Shown: positions 44,086 to 53,929, numbered from the stretch's first letter. The stretch is 64,000 bases of DNA from Nocardioides sp. Root1257 (GCF_001425175.1 NZ_LMDV01000003.1:1-64000), one strand, 5' to 3'. Numbers and translations: made by a program. The notes: a model not told the origin generated them from the letters alone.

Positions 44086-45198
44086 ATGGCCGTGCGTCAG
44101 GTGGGTGTCGAGGAGGAGCTGCTGCTCGTCGACACCAAGACGGGCCAGACACGGCCCGCGGCCCGCGACCTGATCGCGGCCTGCCGCCGAATGCGTGGGA
44201 ACCTCGTCCAGGTCAAGCACGAGTTCTTCAGCTCTCAGGTGGAGGTGATCAGCAGCCCTCACGTCGAGATGGACGCGATCCGTGACGAGCTGAAGGCTGC
44301 GCGGGCGCGGCTGGCCGAGGTGGGCGCTTCGTACGGCGTCGCGCCGCTCGCGGTCGCGGGTCCAGTGCTGGCCACAGCCGCCGGGACCTCGGACGAGTTC
44401 TCGCCGGGAGACCGTTACGCAGCCATCGCGACCCACTACGGCGACGTGGCCCGTAGATCGCTGATGTGCGCTCTCCATGTGCACGTCGACGTCAGCGATG
44501 ACGAGGAGGGTGTGGCGGTGATCGATCGAGTGCGACCCTGGATACCGTTGCTGATCGCGATTAGTGCGAACTCGCCGTACTGGCACGGGCGCGACAGCGG
44601 CTACGAGAGCTGGCGCTCACGCCAGTGGAACATGTGGCCGACCTCCGGTCCCGCCGAGCCATTCGGCAGCGCGACGAGGTACCACGCGATGGTGCGTGAC
44701 ATGGTCAGCCGCGGTGCCGCTCTCGACGCCGGCATGGTGAACCTCGATGTCAGGCTGTCGCACCGGTACCCGACGGTGGAGTTCAGGGCAGCCGACGTCT
44801 GTACCGATCTTGGCGATGCCATGCTCGTGGCGGCGCTTGGGCGCGCACTGGTGACCCACTGCGCCGAACTGTGGCGGGCTGGGAGTCCCGCGACGGAGTG
44901 GCGGGTCGACGAGCTGCGGGCGGCGGCGTGGCGCGCGAGCAGATTCGGGCTGTGCGGCACTCTCGTGTCGCCTCTGACGGGAGATCTCACCGTTGCTGGT
45001 GAGCTGCTCCAGCAGCTGGCGGAGCTGCTCGCCGAGCCGCTGGCGTCGGCGGGCGACACCTTCCTGGTCGCGGATGGGCTCACTGCCTTGGCGGCGAGGG
45101 GCAACGGCGCGGTCCGGCAACGGCAGGCGTGGGCCACCTCCGCAGGGATGACCGGACTCGTCGCCGATCTCAGGGCGCGGACCGCAGGGACGGGATGA
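44086..45198 (+). CDS. Carboxylate-amine ligase (YbdK/GCS2 family)
   Basis: A 370-aa member of the glutamate-cysteine ligase 2 family. The start VGVEEELLLVDTKTGQTRPA, VKHEFFSSQVEVIS and CALHVHVDVSDDEEG are the family blocks, and VEFRAADVCTDLGDAML lies in the C-terminal half. These enzymes join glutamate (or another acid) to an amine with ATP. ATG 44086 follows AAAGGG. In actinobacteria with mycothiol the product is usually unknown. Confidence 0.92.
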   Translation: MAVRQVGVEEELLLVDTKTGQTRPAARDLIAACRRMRGNLVQVKHEFFSSQVEVISSPHVEMDAIRDELKAARARLAEVGASYGVAPLAVAGPVLATAAGTSDEFSPGDRYAAIATHYGDVARRSLMCALHVHVDVSDDEEGVAVIDRVRPWIPLLIAISANSPYWHGRDSGYESWRSRQWNMWPTSGPAEPFGSATRYHAMVRDMVSRGAALDAGMVNLDVRLSHRYPTVEFRAADVCTDLGDAMLVAALGRALVTHCAELWRAGSPATEWRVDELRAAAWRASRFGLCGTLVSPLTGDLTVAGELLQQLAELLAEPLASAGDTFLVADGLTALAARGNGAVRQRQAWATSAGMTGLVADLRARTAGTG

Positions 45199-45615
45199 TC
45201 TGTGGGTCTAGTGCTCCTTACAGCTTCTCGTTCCTCGCGTTGGCGGACTCAGTCCGCATGATGGCTCTTTCGTTCGCACCGAAGCCGAAACTCGGCCGAG
45301 GGTCCGCCGAGGGTGAGGTCTCGTGCCAGACGCCCGGCCAAGCGCTCTGTCGTCCACGCGGCGTGTGCAGGCTGGGGCGTACGGCTACGAGCCGGGAAGG
45401 CCGACGATCCTCGCCGGGCGCCTAGGGCCCCAGGCCTGGGGGTCTTCGCAGATGCGCTCCCCCCCGCGGTAGCCGGTACCGCGCAGTGACCCGGTCTGCG
45501 CGGACGACCACGGTTGCGGGAGGGGTCGGCCGTTCAATAGGAGCGCCGCCCGGACGGGCCACCAAAGTCGAAGACGTGAAGGCCGTGGTCGGCCGGTCTC
45601 TGGGACACGTCTGCC
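45199..45615 (+). other. Intergenic stretch without a recognised gene
   Basis: No ORF with convincing codon bias, no repeat of other parts of the window and no RNA signature. It must hold the promoter for the phosphatase gene, but no clear element was seen. Confidence 0.5.
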
Positions 45616-48534
45616 ATGGAGAGGCGGGAGCCAGCGTTGGCGATGGCAACCATGGTCGTCGGAGGGTGCCGCACAGCCAGCAATTGGCCAGTTGTTTGTG
45701 GCGAGACCCTGGGGGTTGTTGGATGTGCGGTAGGCGCGAGGGTTGGAGTGTTGTTGGGCGACGAGCGAGTGTCTGGGGCCGCCCCCGGCGATGTGCGCGG
45801 GGCGCGTGAGACGGCGTCGGACGTAGCTGCGACGCTGCTGGCGTCGTCGAGCCCGTTCACCGGTCTCGGTCACGAGGTGGCGGACCGGTTGGGTGTTGCG
45901 CGTCAGTTGGCGGCGGCGCCGGGAAATGTTGATGCTCTGAATCGTCTGGCGGTGTTGTCGGCGCGGCTGCTGCGTGCCTCGTCGGCGCAGGTCTCGCTGA
46001 TCGCAGATGAGCAGACAGTGATGGGGGGCGTTGGTGCTGCTGCGACGTCGGTCGGGGTGAGGTCGCCGGCCGAGGAGTCGCTGTGCACGGTGACGGTGGC
46101 GGCCGCTGCACCTGTCGTCGTGGCGGACGCTCGGGCCGATGGCCGGGTGAACGGGTTGCCGCCGGTGACCTCCGGCGCGGTCGGCTCCTATCTGGGGGTG
46201 CCGTTGGTGGTCCGGGACCAGCCCGTGGGTGCGTTATGTGTGTTCGATGCCGAACCGCGGGAGTGGTCGGACGAAGACGTGACGCTGTTGGAGCAGCTGG
46301 CGGGTCCGGTAGTTGCGGAGCTCCAGCTGGCCGCATTGGCGGCCGAGTACGAGGACGAACGGCTGCTGTGGCAACTCGCGGTCGATGCTGCCGAGGTCGG
46401 GGCGTTCGACTGGAACTTGGACACGGGCGAGCTGCGGTGGGATGACCGGCTGCTGGGCCTGTTCGGGCTCAACCGCGAGACGTTCGGCGGGACTATCGAC
46501 TCGTTCAACGAGGCGGTTCACCCCGATGACCTCGACCGGGTCACGGAAGCGCTAACGCATGCCATTGAGACGTGCGGTGTGTATGCGGCGGAGTACCGGG
46601 TCGTGTGGCCGGACGGGGGCATCCGGTGGGTTGCCGCTCGGGGCCGGGCCCTAGCTGGTCCGGGCGGTGTGGCGAGCCGTTTGTTGGGTGCTGCGTTCGA
46701 CACGACGGCGGTGCAGGACGGTGAGGCTCGGGTCGCGCGGGTGCTGGAGTCGATGCCGACAGCGTTCTTCCAGTTGGACCGGCAGTGGCGGTTCACGTAC
46801 GTCAACACTGAGGCACATCGGCTTCTGGGCGGCATCGGGCGCGAGATCGTCGGTGGCGTCATCTGGGAGCTGTTCCCGGACGCGGTCGGGAGCGACTTCG
46901 AGATCCACTACCGACGGGCCGCGGACAGTGGTCGGCCGGTGGAGTTCGAGGCGTACTACCCGCCGCCACTCGACGCCTGGTACGAGATTCGGGCGTGGCC
47001 GACACCGGATGGGTTGTCGGTGTACTTCTTCGACATTACGGACCGTCGCCGGGCCCAGTTGGCGGTCACTTCTGCCACCGAGCGAACGGGGTTGTTGTCC
47101 GGCATCACGGATGCTTTGACCGGGATGCTCGATATTGAAGACGCGGTCGAGCACCTGGCGCAGGCGGTCGTGGGCCGTTGGGGTGACTGGAGCATCGTCA
47201 CTTTGGTCGGGACTCCGCTGCCGAGTAAGAGCACGCAGAGCTTCGCGGGTGGGGGTGGGGACCCGGGGCGGGTCTGGCGTCGGGGACTTGCGGATGTCGC
47301 GGGCTGGCACATCGACCCGGCGGCCAGGGCGATGGTGGAGCGGTACCTGCAGGTTCGCATCCCCTCCTTGAGCGATCGGTCGTTCCTGGCCCGTGCGTTG
47401 CGGGAAAACCGGCCGGTCGTGGTTGGAGAACAGGCAGCTGAGGCCATCGCAGGCGTGCTCGAACCCGGTGAAGCCCGCGAGCTGTGCCTGCTGTTGGCGC
47501 CGACGTCCGCTGTTGTCGTGCCGCTGCGCGGTCGTGGGCGGACGGTCGGGTTGCTGACCGTGTTTCGCGGCGCCGGCCGGCCGAGGTTCAGTACCGAGGA
47601 CATCGCAGACCTTGTCGATGCTGCAGCCCGAGCAGGGCTCGCATTGGACAACTCTCGCCTCTATGCCGAGCAGCGTGACCTGGCTGAAGGGCTGCAGCGC
47701 AGTCTGATGACAGCTCCACCGCAAGCGGACCACGTCCAGGTGGCTGTTCGGTATGAGCCGGCCGCGGAGGCTGCGCAGGTCGGTGGCGACTGGTACGACT
47801 CGTTCCTGCAGCCCGATGGTGCGACCAGCGTCGTCATCGGGGATGTGGTCGGGCATGACACCGTGGCAGCGGCCGCGATGGGGCAGGTCCGTGGATTGTT
47901 GCGCGGCATCGCGGTCACGACCGGCGCAGGCCCCAGTGAGGTGTTGCGTCGGGTGGATGAGGCGATGCAGACGCTCCAGGTGGAGACGACCGCGACCGTT
48001 GTGGTCGCACGCCTCGAGCAGACCGAGGAGGACCAGGTCGCGGGCACGACCAGGTTGCGGTGGTCGAACGCGGGCCACCCGCCGCCCCTCGTCGCGGTCT
48101 CTCCGCAGGCAGCCGTGACACCGCAGACCGCGACTGGCAGCCCCCCGGCGGTGGAACGGGCGCAGGTGGAGGTGACGGCGTTGTGGCCGGCGCAATCCGA
48201 GCTGCTCCTGGGCCTGGAGCCGTCCTTTCCTCGCACCGAGTCGGTGGTGACGCTGACGCGGGGGTCGACGCTGCTGCTGTACACCGACGGCCTGGTCGAG
48301 CGCCGCGGGCAGTCGGTCGACGACGGAGTCGCGAAGCTGAAGGGGGTCCTTGCCGATCTTCTGGCGGATGGGCTCGGCGTCGAGGAGATGTGTGACGAGG
48401 TCCTGGCCAGGATGCTGCCCGAGCGACCGGAGGACGACGTCGCCATCGTCGCGGTGCGCCTGCACCCCGGGGATCGGCCACGCCCCGCCGAGGCCGGTCC
48501 GGAGAACGTCTCTCGGAACGTCGCCGGCGCCTAG
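45616..48534 (+). CDS. GAF-PAS-GAF-SpoIIE serine phosphatase
   Basis: A 972-aa sensor phosphatase of the RsbU/RsbP kind that dephosphorylates STAS proteins to free a sigma factor. Order: poorly conserved lead (1-75); GAF (about 100-235, GVPLVVRDQPVGALCVFD); PAS (about 255-370, GAFDWNLDTGELRWDDRLLG and the PAC piece WPDGGIRWVAARG); second PAS (about 375-490, AFFQLDRQWRFTYVN); second GAF (about 500-690); PP2C-type SpoIIE domain (about 715-955) with VGGDWYDSF, IGDVVGHD, LLLYTDGLVERR and EDDVAIVAVR. The metal-binding Asp residues are present, so it should be active. The true start may be further in. Confidence 0.93.
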   Translation: MERREPALAMATMVVGGCRTASNWPVVCGETLGVVGCAVGARVGVLLGDERVSGAAPGDVRGARETASDVAATLLASSSPFTGLGHEVADRLGVARQLAAAPGNVDALNRLAVLSARLLRASSAQVSLIADEQTVMGGVGAAATSVGVRSPAEESLCTVTVAAAAPVVVADARADGRVNGLPPVTSGAVGSYLGVPLVVRDQPVGALCVFDAEPREWSDEDVTLLEQLAGPVVAELQLAALAAEYEDERLLWQLAVDAAEVGAFDWNLDTGELRWDDRLLGLFGLNRETFGGTIDSFNEAVHPDDLDRVTEALTHAIETCGVYAAEYRVVWPDGGIRWVAARGRALAGPGGVASRLLGAAFDTTAVQDGEARVARVLESMPTAFFQLDRQWRFTYVNTEAHRLLGGIGREIVGGVIWELFPDAVGSDFEIHYRRAADSGRPVEFEAYYPPPLDAWYEIRAWPTPDGLSVYFFDITDRRRAQLAVTSATERTGLLSGITDALTGMLDIEDAVEHLAQAVVGRWGDWSIVTLVGTPLPSKSTQSFAGGGGDPGRVWRRGLADVAGWHIDPAARAMVERYLQVRIPSLSDRSFLARALRENRPVVVGEQAAEAIAGVLEPGEARELCLLLAPTSAVVVPLRGRGRTVGLLTVFRGAGRPRFSTEDIADLVDAAARAGLALDNSRLYAEQRDLAEGLQRSLMTAPPQADHVQVAVRYEPAAEAAQVGGDWYDSFLQPDGATSVVIGDVVGHDTVAAAAMGQVRGLLRGIAVTTGAGPSEVLRRVDEAMQTLQVETTATVVVARLEQTEEDQVAGTTRLRWSNAGHPPPLVAVSPQAAVTPQTATGSPPAVERAQVEVTALWPAQSELLLGLEPSFPRTESVVTLTRGSTLLLYTDGLVERRGQSVDDGVAKLKGVLADLLADGLGVEEMCDEVLARMLPERPEDDVAIVAVRLHPGDRPRPAEAGPENVSRNVAGA

Positions 48535-48643
48535 TCAGCAACTGGGCGCTGACGGATGTGGACATGCACGGACTGCGTGCTTCACTATCTCGGTCTGCGG
48601 CACAGGTGAGGCAAGCTGACCTGCCGGCTGGACCCTGGGAGGG

Positions 48644-49018
48644 ATGAGCGTGGACGCGGAACAGGGTTCGGCATCAGAGCCGCAGTTCGCGGTGACCGTC
48701 GATGACCGTGGTGACGTCGCGGTGGTTCAGATGTCGGGTGAACTCGACGTGTACACCGCGCCGGCGCTTCGCGAGACGCTGACCGAGCAGATCTCGGGGT
48801 CAGCGAACCGGGTGGTCGTCGACCTGACGGGGCTGTCTTTCATGGACTCCACCGGTCTCGGCGTGTTGCTCGGCACGCGCAAGGCAGCCGTCGCGGTGAG
48901 CAAGTCGCTGGCCGTGGTCTCCGTCGAGGGACCAGTCATGCGATTGATCTCCATTACCGGTCTCGAACACGTGCTGCAGGTCTTTGCCACGGTCGACGAG
49001 GCAGTCAAGCCCGACTAG
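48644..49018 (+). CDS. Anti-sigma factor antagonist (STAS, RsbV/BldG type)
   Basis: 124 aa. The STAS core MSGELDVYTAPALRETL and VVDLTGLSFMDSTGLGVLLG contains the phosphorylatable Ser in MDSTG. A site GGGAGG precedes the start. Placed after the phosphatase and convergent with the ATPase, it is the most orthodox antagonist in the window. Confidence 0.93.
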   Translation: MSVDAEQGSASEPQFAVTVDDRGDVAVVQMSGELDVYTAPALRETLTEQISGSANRVVVDLTGLSFMDSTGLGVLLGTRKAAVAVSKSLAVVSVEGPVMRLISITGLEHVLQVFATVDEAVKPD

Positions 49019-49050
49019 CAGAAGGTGGCGAGTGCCGTTCCTGTCCCTCG

Positions 49051-49476
49051 TTAGACCGGCCGCAGGTCGGGTGGGGTGCGGGGCACTCGGTCGAGCTCGA
49101 ACCAGACGGTCTTGTTGTTGCCGCCGGACGGTTCGACGCCCCACCTGGAGGCGAGCGTCTCGACGAGGAACAGGCCGCGACCGTGCTCGGAAGTGACCGG
49201 CTCGTGCGCGACGTGCGGCGTTCCGGGTGCATTGTCGGTGACCGACACGTGCATCAAGTCAGGTCGCAGGTCGATGTCGAGAGCGGGCCGTCCGCCGCCG
49301 TGGACGACGGCGTTCGTGACGAGCTCACTGACGAGCAGCAGGGCGGTCTCGATGGTCTCGGCGACAACGCGAGCATCGGTGCAGAGCGTCCGCAGGACAT
49401 CACGGGCAGTGTGGGCAGACAACTCGGCCGGGTCGAGGGTCATTTGATGGCTGACCGTCGGCCAGGTGTCGTTCAT
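49051..49476 (-). CDS. Anti-sigma factor ATPase (RsbW-like)
   Basis: 141 aa, HATPase_c_2 fold. The N-box is LVSELVTNAVVHGG, the G1 box VTDNAPGTP and the G2 loop HGRGLFLVETLASRWG. It should bind and phosphorylate a STAS antagonist and inhibit a sigma factor. ATG 49476. It lies just downstream of the sigma factor gene on the same strand, and a SigB-type site sits between them. Confidence 0.93.
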   Translation of the reverse strand: MNDTWPTVSHQMTLDPAELSAHTARDVLRTLCTDARVVAETIETALLLVSELVTNAVVHGGGRPALDIDLRPDLMHVSVTDNAPGTPHVAHEPVTSEHGRGLFLVETLASRWGVEPSGGNNKTVWFELDRVPRTPPDLRPV

Positions 49477-49538
49477 CTGTGGTCACGTCCCGAGACTGTT
49501 GTCGTGCCGGAGCTTGCTCTATCGGCTCCACCTGACCA

Positions 49539-49564
49539 GTACCCGGACGGAAGCGGCGCCACAC
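49539..49564 (-). promoter_or_regulatory. SigB-type promoter candidate before the ATPase gene
   Basis: On the minus strand: GTGT (49564-49561), 16 bp, GGGTAC (49544-49539), 62 bp before ATG 49476. It would give autoregulation if used by the adjacent sigma factor. Confidence 0.45.
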
Positions 49565-49591
49565 ACAAGACGTGGGTCGGTGGCCGCCGGG

Positions 49592-50407
49592 TCACGACGC
49601 CACTGTCAGACCCTCGGACTCGCCCACGGCGGCGTTTCGCATTCGGGTGATGATGCGGTTGAGCAGTCTGGAGACCTGCATCTGGGTGACGCCGATCTCC
49701 GCGCCGATCTCGGACTGGGTGCGGCCCTCGACGAATCGGAGGTACAGAATGAGTCGGTCGCGCGGCGAGAGTTCCTTCGTCAGTGTGTGCAGGATGACCC
49801 TTGCTTCGACGGAGGCGTACTCGTTGAACTCGTCGTCAACGAGGCGCGCTGCCAGCGGCTCGTTGTCTGCACCCTGGGTGGCGTCAATGGAGGTGGCGTT
49901 GAAGCAGCCTTGCGCAGCTCGGGCCTCGCGGACCTTCTCGGTCGTGACGCCGAGGCGGGTGGCAATCGCGTCGTCGCTGTCGTCGCCCTGGTGGGTCTGG
50001 TGGCTGGCGTCGGTGTTCATCGCGGTCTGGAGCTCTTGGATGCTTCGCGGTGGCCGGATCGTCCAGCCGAGGTCACGAAAGTGGCGACGGATCTCGCCGC
50101 GAATGGTGGGAACGGCGTAGGAGAGAAAGTCGTCGGCCTTGCTCGGGTCGTACCGGTTCGCTGACTTCACCAGTCCCATGGCGGCGACCTGCTCGAGGTC
50201 GTCAGTGGGGATGCCGCGGTTGCGGTACTGGTGCGCGATCGACCGGGAGACCTCGAGGTTCGTCACAACGACCTCGTCGAGGAGCCGCTGACGCTCGGCC
50301 GGAGTGCTGGTCGCGCGTGCCTCGGTGAGGAGGCGATTGGTTTCCGACTGTCTGCGCTGGCTGGCAGCCGGTCGGTTCGAGCTGCGCAGCTCCGAGGTCG
50401 CGGTCAT
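49592..50407 (-). CDS. SigB/SigF-family RNA polymerase sigma factor
   Basis: A 271-aa alternative sigma factor. Region 2 reads DLEQVAAMGLVKSANRYDPS and DDFLSYAVPTIRGEIRRHFR. Region 3 follows (PRSIQELQ onward), and region 4 has LSPRDRLILYLRFVEGRTQS plus EIGVTQMQVSRLLNRII. ATG 50407 is chosen because GGGGAGGT lies at the right distance; GTG 50416 would overlap that site. Expected targets carry GNNT-N14-16-GGGTAC-like promoters, several of which occur in this window. Confidence 0.95.
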   Translation of the reverse strand: MTATSELRSSNRPAASQRRQSETNRLLTEARATSTPAERQRLLDEVVVTNLEVSRSIAHQYRNRGIPTDDLEQVAAMGLVKSANRYDPSKADDFLSYAVPTIRGEIRRHFRDLGWTIRPPRSIQELQTAMNTDASHQTHQGDDSDDAIATRLGVTTEKVREARAAQGCFNATSIDATQGADNEPLAARLVDDEFNEYASVEARVILHTLTKELSPRDRLILYLRFVEGRTQSEIGAEIGVTQMQVSRLLNRIITRMRNAAVGESEGLTVAS

Positions 50408-50677
50408 GATCACCACCTCCCCTCGCTAGGAAAGGGCCAAACCGACCCCAGTTCACCCGGAAGGATGTTTTGTTTCGGTTGCCGAGATTCCGTGTTGCCG
50501 TTGCCCTCGTAGGCGGTTGACGTGCATTGCGCTGGCCGCGTTTGACCCATACGTCCAGAGCTGCCTTCGGGCGGGCGTGAGCGCAGGCTGGACTGTTCTG
50601 GACCGCATCGCCATTTCCCTGGTCGCCCTCACCTCGTCCCCGTACCATCGCTCCAATCCGGGGGGAGGGGGACGACG

Positions 50678-51130
50678 ATGTCCCGATGGTTCGGGCGACG
50701 AAAGTCGTCAGATGTCGGCGTGTACTCGGGGGAGCATTCGGGAGAGAACGAACGATTGAGCAGATCGGGCCCCGTCCCAGCCGCTCATCCCGATTCCCCC
50801 GGTTCCGACCATCCGATCACAGCAGCGGCTGAGGCTCTTGAAGAAGCCTCCGAGCTGCTGGCATCGGGCCTTCCTGCTGAGCCCGACGAACGAACGCGCG
50901 CCGGGCTCCTCCAAGTCGGTAGCAACCTGTCCTCGGCCATGCAGGCCCTGTCGCCGTACCGTACGAGCGCTGACGCACGGTTGCGCGCCGCCTATTCGGC
51001 GGTGCACGAGGCGATCACCAACTTGGCGGCCGTCTACGCGTGGCTCACCTTTGGCCGACGTCGGGGCGAGCGCATCGAAGCTGCGCGCGAGCGACGCAGA
51101 AGGAAGCGTTCCGGGCAGACTCCGGAATGA
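50678..51130 (+). CDS. Conserved protein of unknown function (150 aa)
   Basis: Starts MSRWFGRRKSSDVG after a very strong purine-rich site (GGGGGGAGGGGG). The first 50 residues look disordered. Residues 55-135 form helices (AAAEALEEASELLASG, LLQVGSNLSSAMQALS, YSAVHEAITNLAAVYAWLTF), and the tail is Arg/Lys-rich. Family not recognised. Confidence 0.75.
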   Translation: MSRWFGRRKSSDVGVYSGEHSGENERLSRSGPVPAAHPDSPGSDHPITAAAEALEEASELLASGLPAEPDERTRAGLLQVGSNLSSAMQALSPYRTSADARLRAAYSAVHEAITNLAAVYAWLTFGRRRGERIEAARERRRRKRSGQTPE

Positions 51131-51253
51131 GGTCTCCGACCGTCTGTTCGCGGCCCCGCCCACGTCAGGCAATTGGGACCGCCAGTGGATGGGGCTAGCT
51201 CAGATCCGGTCGTGCCTATCGGTCCCGTCATGGTGAGCAGGAGGGAGCCCCCT

Positions 51254-51421
51254 TCAGGAGCTCGGGGACGCTGTGTCGCCGTTCGACGCGTGAACTCCCG
51301 GATCGGGATGGTCAGGGTGCGGTTGCAGGTCCGGGTTTTCTGGGTCGAAGTTGAGGGCCTCGACGACCGCATCGTAGGTCTCCGTCGCGGGTTCTGTCCC
51401 GCCGTCATTGCCGGTGCTCAT
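51254..51421 (-). CDS. Small acidic protein (55 aa)
   Basis: The ORF reads MSTGNDGGTEPATETYDAVV, then EALNFDPENPDLQPHPDHPD, ending at TGA 51254. Pro/Asp/His-rich and probably disordered. Codon bias supports it. No good ribosome site. It lies alone between the 150-aa gene and a STAS gene. Confidence 0.45.
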   Translation of the reverse strand: MSTGNDGGTEPATETYDAVVEALNFDPENPDLQPHPDHPDPGVHASNGDTASPSS

Positions 51422-51705
51422 CCTTCACAATAGCCCCGCCAGTCCCGATGTCCCCTCCAGCCGATCGACATCTGCCAACGCGTCGAACCATGGTGACCGG
51501 CGAGCTCAAACGATCGTCTCTTGCCTGCCGGGCTTGTTCGAGAAGTTGATTGGTCGTGGCTGTCGAGACTGCCGTGCATCGGGGCGGCCGGGCTTCGCTG
51601 TAGACACGTCACGCACGTCCCCTCCGGGGCCGGGTCGAAGTGATCGGGCGTTCACTCGGACGGGCGTTCTACTCGTCGATACCGTGCCTCGCTTGTGTCG
51701 GGAGG

Positions 51706-52194
51706 TCATAAGGTCGTGCGGCGTCTCCGCCACGGCCGGCGGGGGCGCTTCAGCACGACGTCGGTCTGGAGGTTGTGGAAGGCGGTCGTGTTGGCGTGCG
51801 TTCGCCAGGGTGCGGGGTCGACGCCGACAACTTCGGCGAGGTTCAGCAAGGTACAGAGGCGGCGCACGCACTCACTGGCCGCGCACACCTCGAACGTCTC
51901 GTCGGGCCAGTACGTGGTGCGTCGGAGCCGAAGGAGCAGCCCGATCCCGGCCGCGTCGATGAAGGTGACCGCGCCGAGGTCGATGCGCAGGCGCGTGCAC
52001 CCTGCAGTCTTCGCCTCGGTGACGTTGCGGTCGACCTGGTGGGCCGTGAAGGCGTCCAGCTCTCCGGACACGATGATGTGCGCGACAGGCTGCTCGATGC
52101 GAAGCACCGAGGTGAAGTCCGAAAGGTCGAAGCTCATGTCGGTCTGTTCCAGGTCCTGCCGAGATCGGTCCGTGGTCACACCGAGCTTCGGCAC
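51706..52194 (-). CDS. STAS-domain protein lacking the phosphosite serine
   Basis: 162 aa. A STAS core (SGELDAFTAHQVDRNV, LRIDLGAVTFIDAAGIGLLL) is preceded by about 25 residues and followed by an Arg-rich tail of about 50 residues. FIDAAG has Ala where the phosphorylated Ser normally lies, so it may be locked in the active antagonist form or serve another role. The start could also be ATG at the internal MSFDLSDF, 19 codons later. Confidence 0.8.
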   Translation of the reverse strand: MPKLGVTTDRSRQDLEQTDMSFDLSDFTSVLRIEQPVAHIIVSGELDAFTAHQVDRNVTEAKTAGCTRLRIDLGAVTFIDAAGIGLLLRLRRTTYWPDETFEVCAASECVRRLCTLLNLAEVVGVDPAPWRTHANTTAFHNLQTDVVLKRPRRPWRRRRTTL

Positions 52195-52424
52195 TGTCCA
52201 GAATAGTCCGAGTACGCGGCCTCACCCATCTGGGGGAGCCTGATCGTTCCGCGCGAACCGGTCTGCGCGGCGCCTCACCACGGGCCGCTGGACGGCTCGC
52301 CGGTCGGCCGGCAGGAGGCTGCGGGAGCCCCTTCCTCAGAGTTATCCTGAGCGATGCCGCAGGTCCCGGGCGCGCACACCCGACGACGGCTGCGGGTCGC
52401 GGCCACCGGGAGGCGAACCAGGAG

Positions 52425-52715
52425 ATGACGAGCGTCCGCTACGAAGCAACGACACACCGGCTCCGGATCGAAGGCGTGTGCCGCGAGGACGCACGCCACG
52501 CCATCGACGAGGCGCTAGAAGCGTTCGCACCCATGGCCGGCGACCACCTCATCGTCGACCTCACGGGTGTCACCGACATCGACGAGGACGTCGTCGACGC
52601 CCTGGTAGCCAAGGCACGAACTGCCGGGACGAAGGAAAAGACGCTCACCTTCGTCCGCAAGCAGGGCAGCATCGTCGACCAGGCCATCGTCGCCGCCGAA
52701 ACGGCGCTCTCCTGA
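52425..52715 (+). CDS. STAS-like protein with altered core
   Basis: 96 aa: HLIVDLTGVTDIDEDVVDAL is the STAS strand-helix, but the phosphosite region reads DIDEDV with no Ser or Gly. The Glu/Asp in its place could mimic phosphorylation. It is divergent from the STAS gene at 51706 with about 230 bp between them. Confidence 0.75.
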   Translation: MTSVRYEATTHRLRIEGVCREDARHAIDEALEAFAPMAGDHLIVDLTGVTDIDEDVVDALVAKARTAGTKEKTLTFVRKQGSIVDQAIVAAETALS

Positions 52716-53015
52716 CCTCCTGGGACGGCGCATCATCAGGAGACGACGTCCTACGTGGCTGTGCGTGGCTCCCTTCGGTGTGGAGGGGTTGAATAGTGCA
52801 TCAACCCTTCAGCCGAGACAGGTCTATTCGCTGCGTCTCCGACGCACGGATCTGCCGCCATCCGTAGACCTGAGGCGGCCTCTGGAAGGGCAGAGACATC
52901 GTCCCTGGATTCGCCGGGGGAGTCTCAGACCGGATCGGACCGTCGTCGTGCCGTGCCTTTCAAGCAAACTCAGGTGACGGACGCGGCTGCCCGCGCCGAT
53001 CGATAGGGTTCGACG

Positions 53016-53651
53016 ATGGACATCTCGGAGCGGGTCGCCGTCCGTCGTCAACGCGCGGCTGACTTCTTCGACGCGCTGGATGACACTCAACTCGACACCC
53101 CGAGCCTGTGCGCAGCCTGGACCGTCCGCGAGGTTCTGGGACACCTCGTCATGCCGCTGATGACGCCGACCCGCACGCTTCTGTGGCGGACGCTTCGGGC
53201 ACGCGGGTCGCTCGACCGGGCAAGCGCCGCCATCGCCGCCGACTTGGCCCGCCGGCCGCGGGCCGAGTTGACCGGCATGTTGCGCGACCGGGCGAGCTCG
53301 GCCACCGACGTGCCGGTCGTGGGATCGATGGGACCCCTCACTGACGGGTGTGTGCACCTGCGCGACTGCGCCCGGCCGCTCGGGCTCCCGAACGACGCCG
53401 GCCTGGACGATTGGCGGCTTGTCCTCGACTGGCTCCCCACGAGGACCGCCTCCCAAGGGCTCGTGCCGCCACATCGCTTGGACGGTTTGTCCCTGCGCGC
53501 CACCGACCAGGACTGGCACTGGGGCGACGGCGCCGAGGTCGCGGGACCGAGCGAGGCCCTGGCGATGGCGGTCACGGGTCGTGCGGCGGCGCTGGAGGAT
53601 CTCGCTGGCCCGGGGCTCGGCGTGCTCGGCGCGCGGATGCACGACGCATGA
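53016..53651 (+). CDS. Mycothiol-dependent maleylpyruvate isomerase-family protein
   Basis: A 211-aa DinB-like protein of the TIGR03083 type. The start RQRAADFFDALDDTQLDTPS, then LCAAWTVREVLGHLVMPL with the metal-binding His, a second His in PLTDGCVHLRDCARP and ALAMAVTGRAAALEDLAG fit that family. These enzymes use mycothiol in isomerisation or detoxification; substrate unknown. Confidence 0.85.
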   Translation: MDISERVAVRRQRAADFFDALDDTQLDTPSLCAAWTVREVLGHLVMPLMTPTRTLLWRTLRARGSLDRASAAIAADLARRPRAELTGMLRDRASSATDVPVVGSMGPLTDGCVHLRDCARPLGLPNDAGLDDWRLVLDWLPTRTASQGLVPPHRLDGLSLRATDQDWHWGDGAEVAGPSEALAMAVTGRAAALEDLAGPGLGVLGARMHDA

Positions 53652-53929
53652 CGACCTAGCCCCTGACATCCGACACGAGTCGTGGAGTGCACGTTCAACA
53701 CTGATGCGACCGGGCGCGGCGGCGACGTGATCGCGCCCGAGTCCCGGGTTCGGGGAAATCTCGAGTGCGGGTCCCGCGCACCCGCATCTCGGCATGAACG
53801 GATGTTGTCGGCGGGCCAGCCCACCGATCGCACTGCCGGTATCGAACGCGCAAGACTTCAGGCCGAGCATTCAGACTGGATGCCGACTTTCGTTCCCATC
53901 ACGCACTGCGCCCACGCCTTCGTCCGCGC

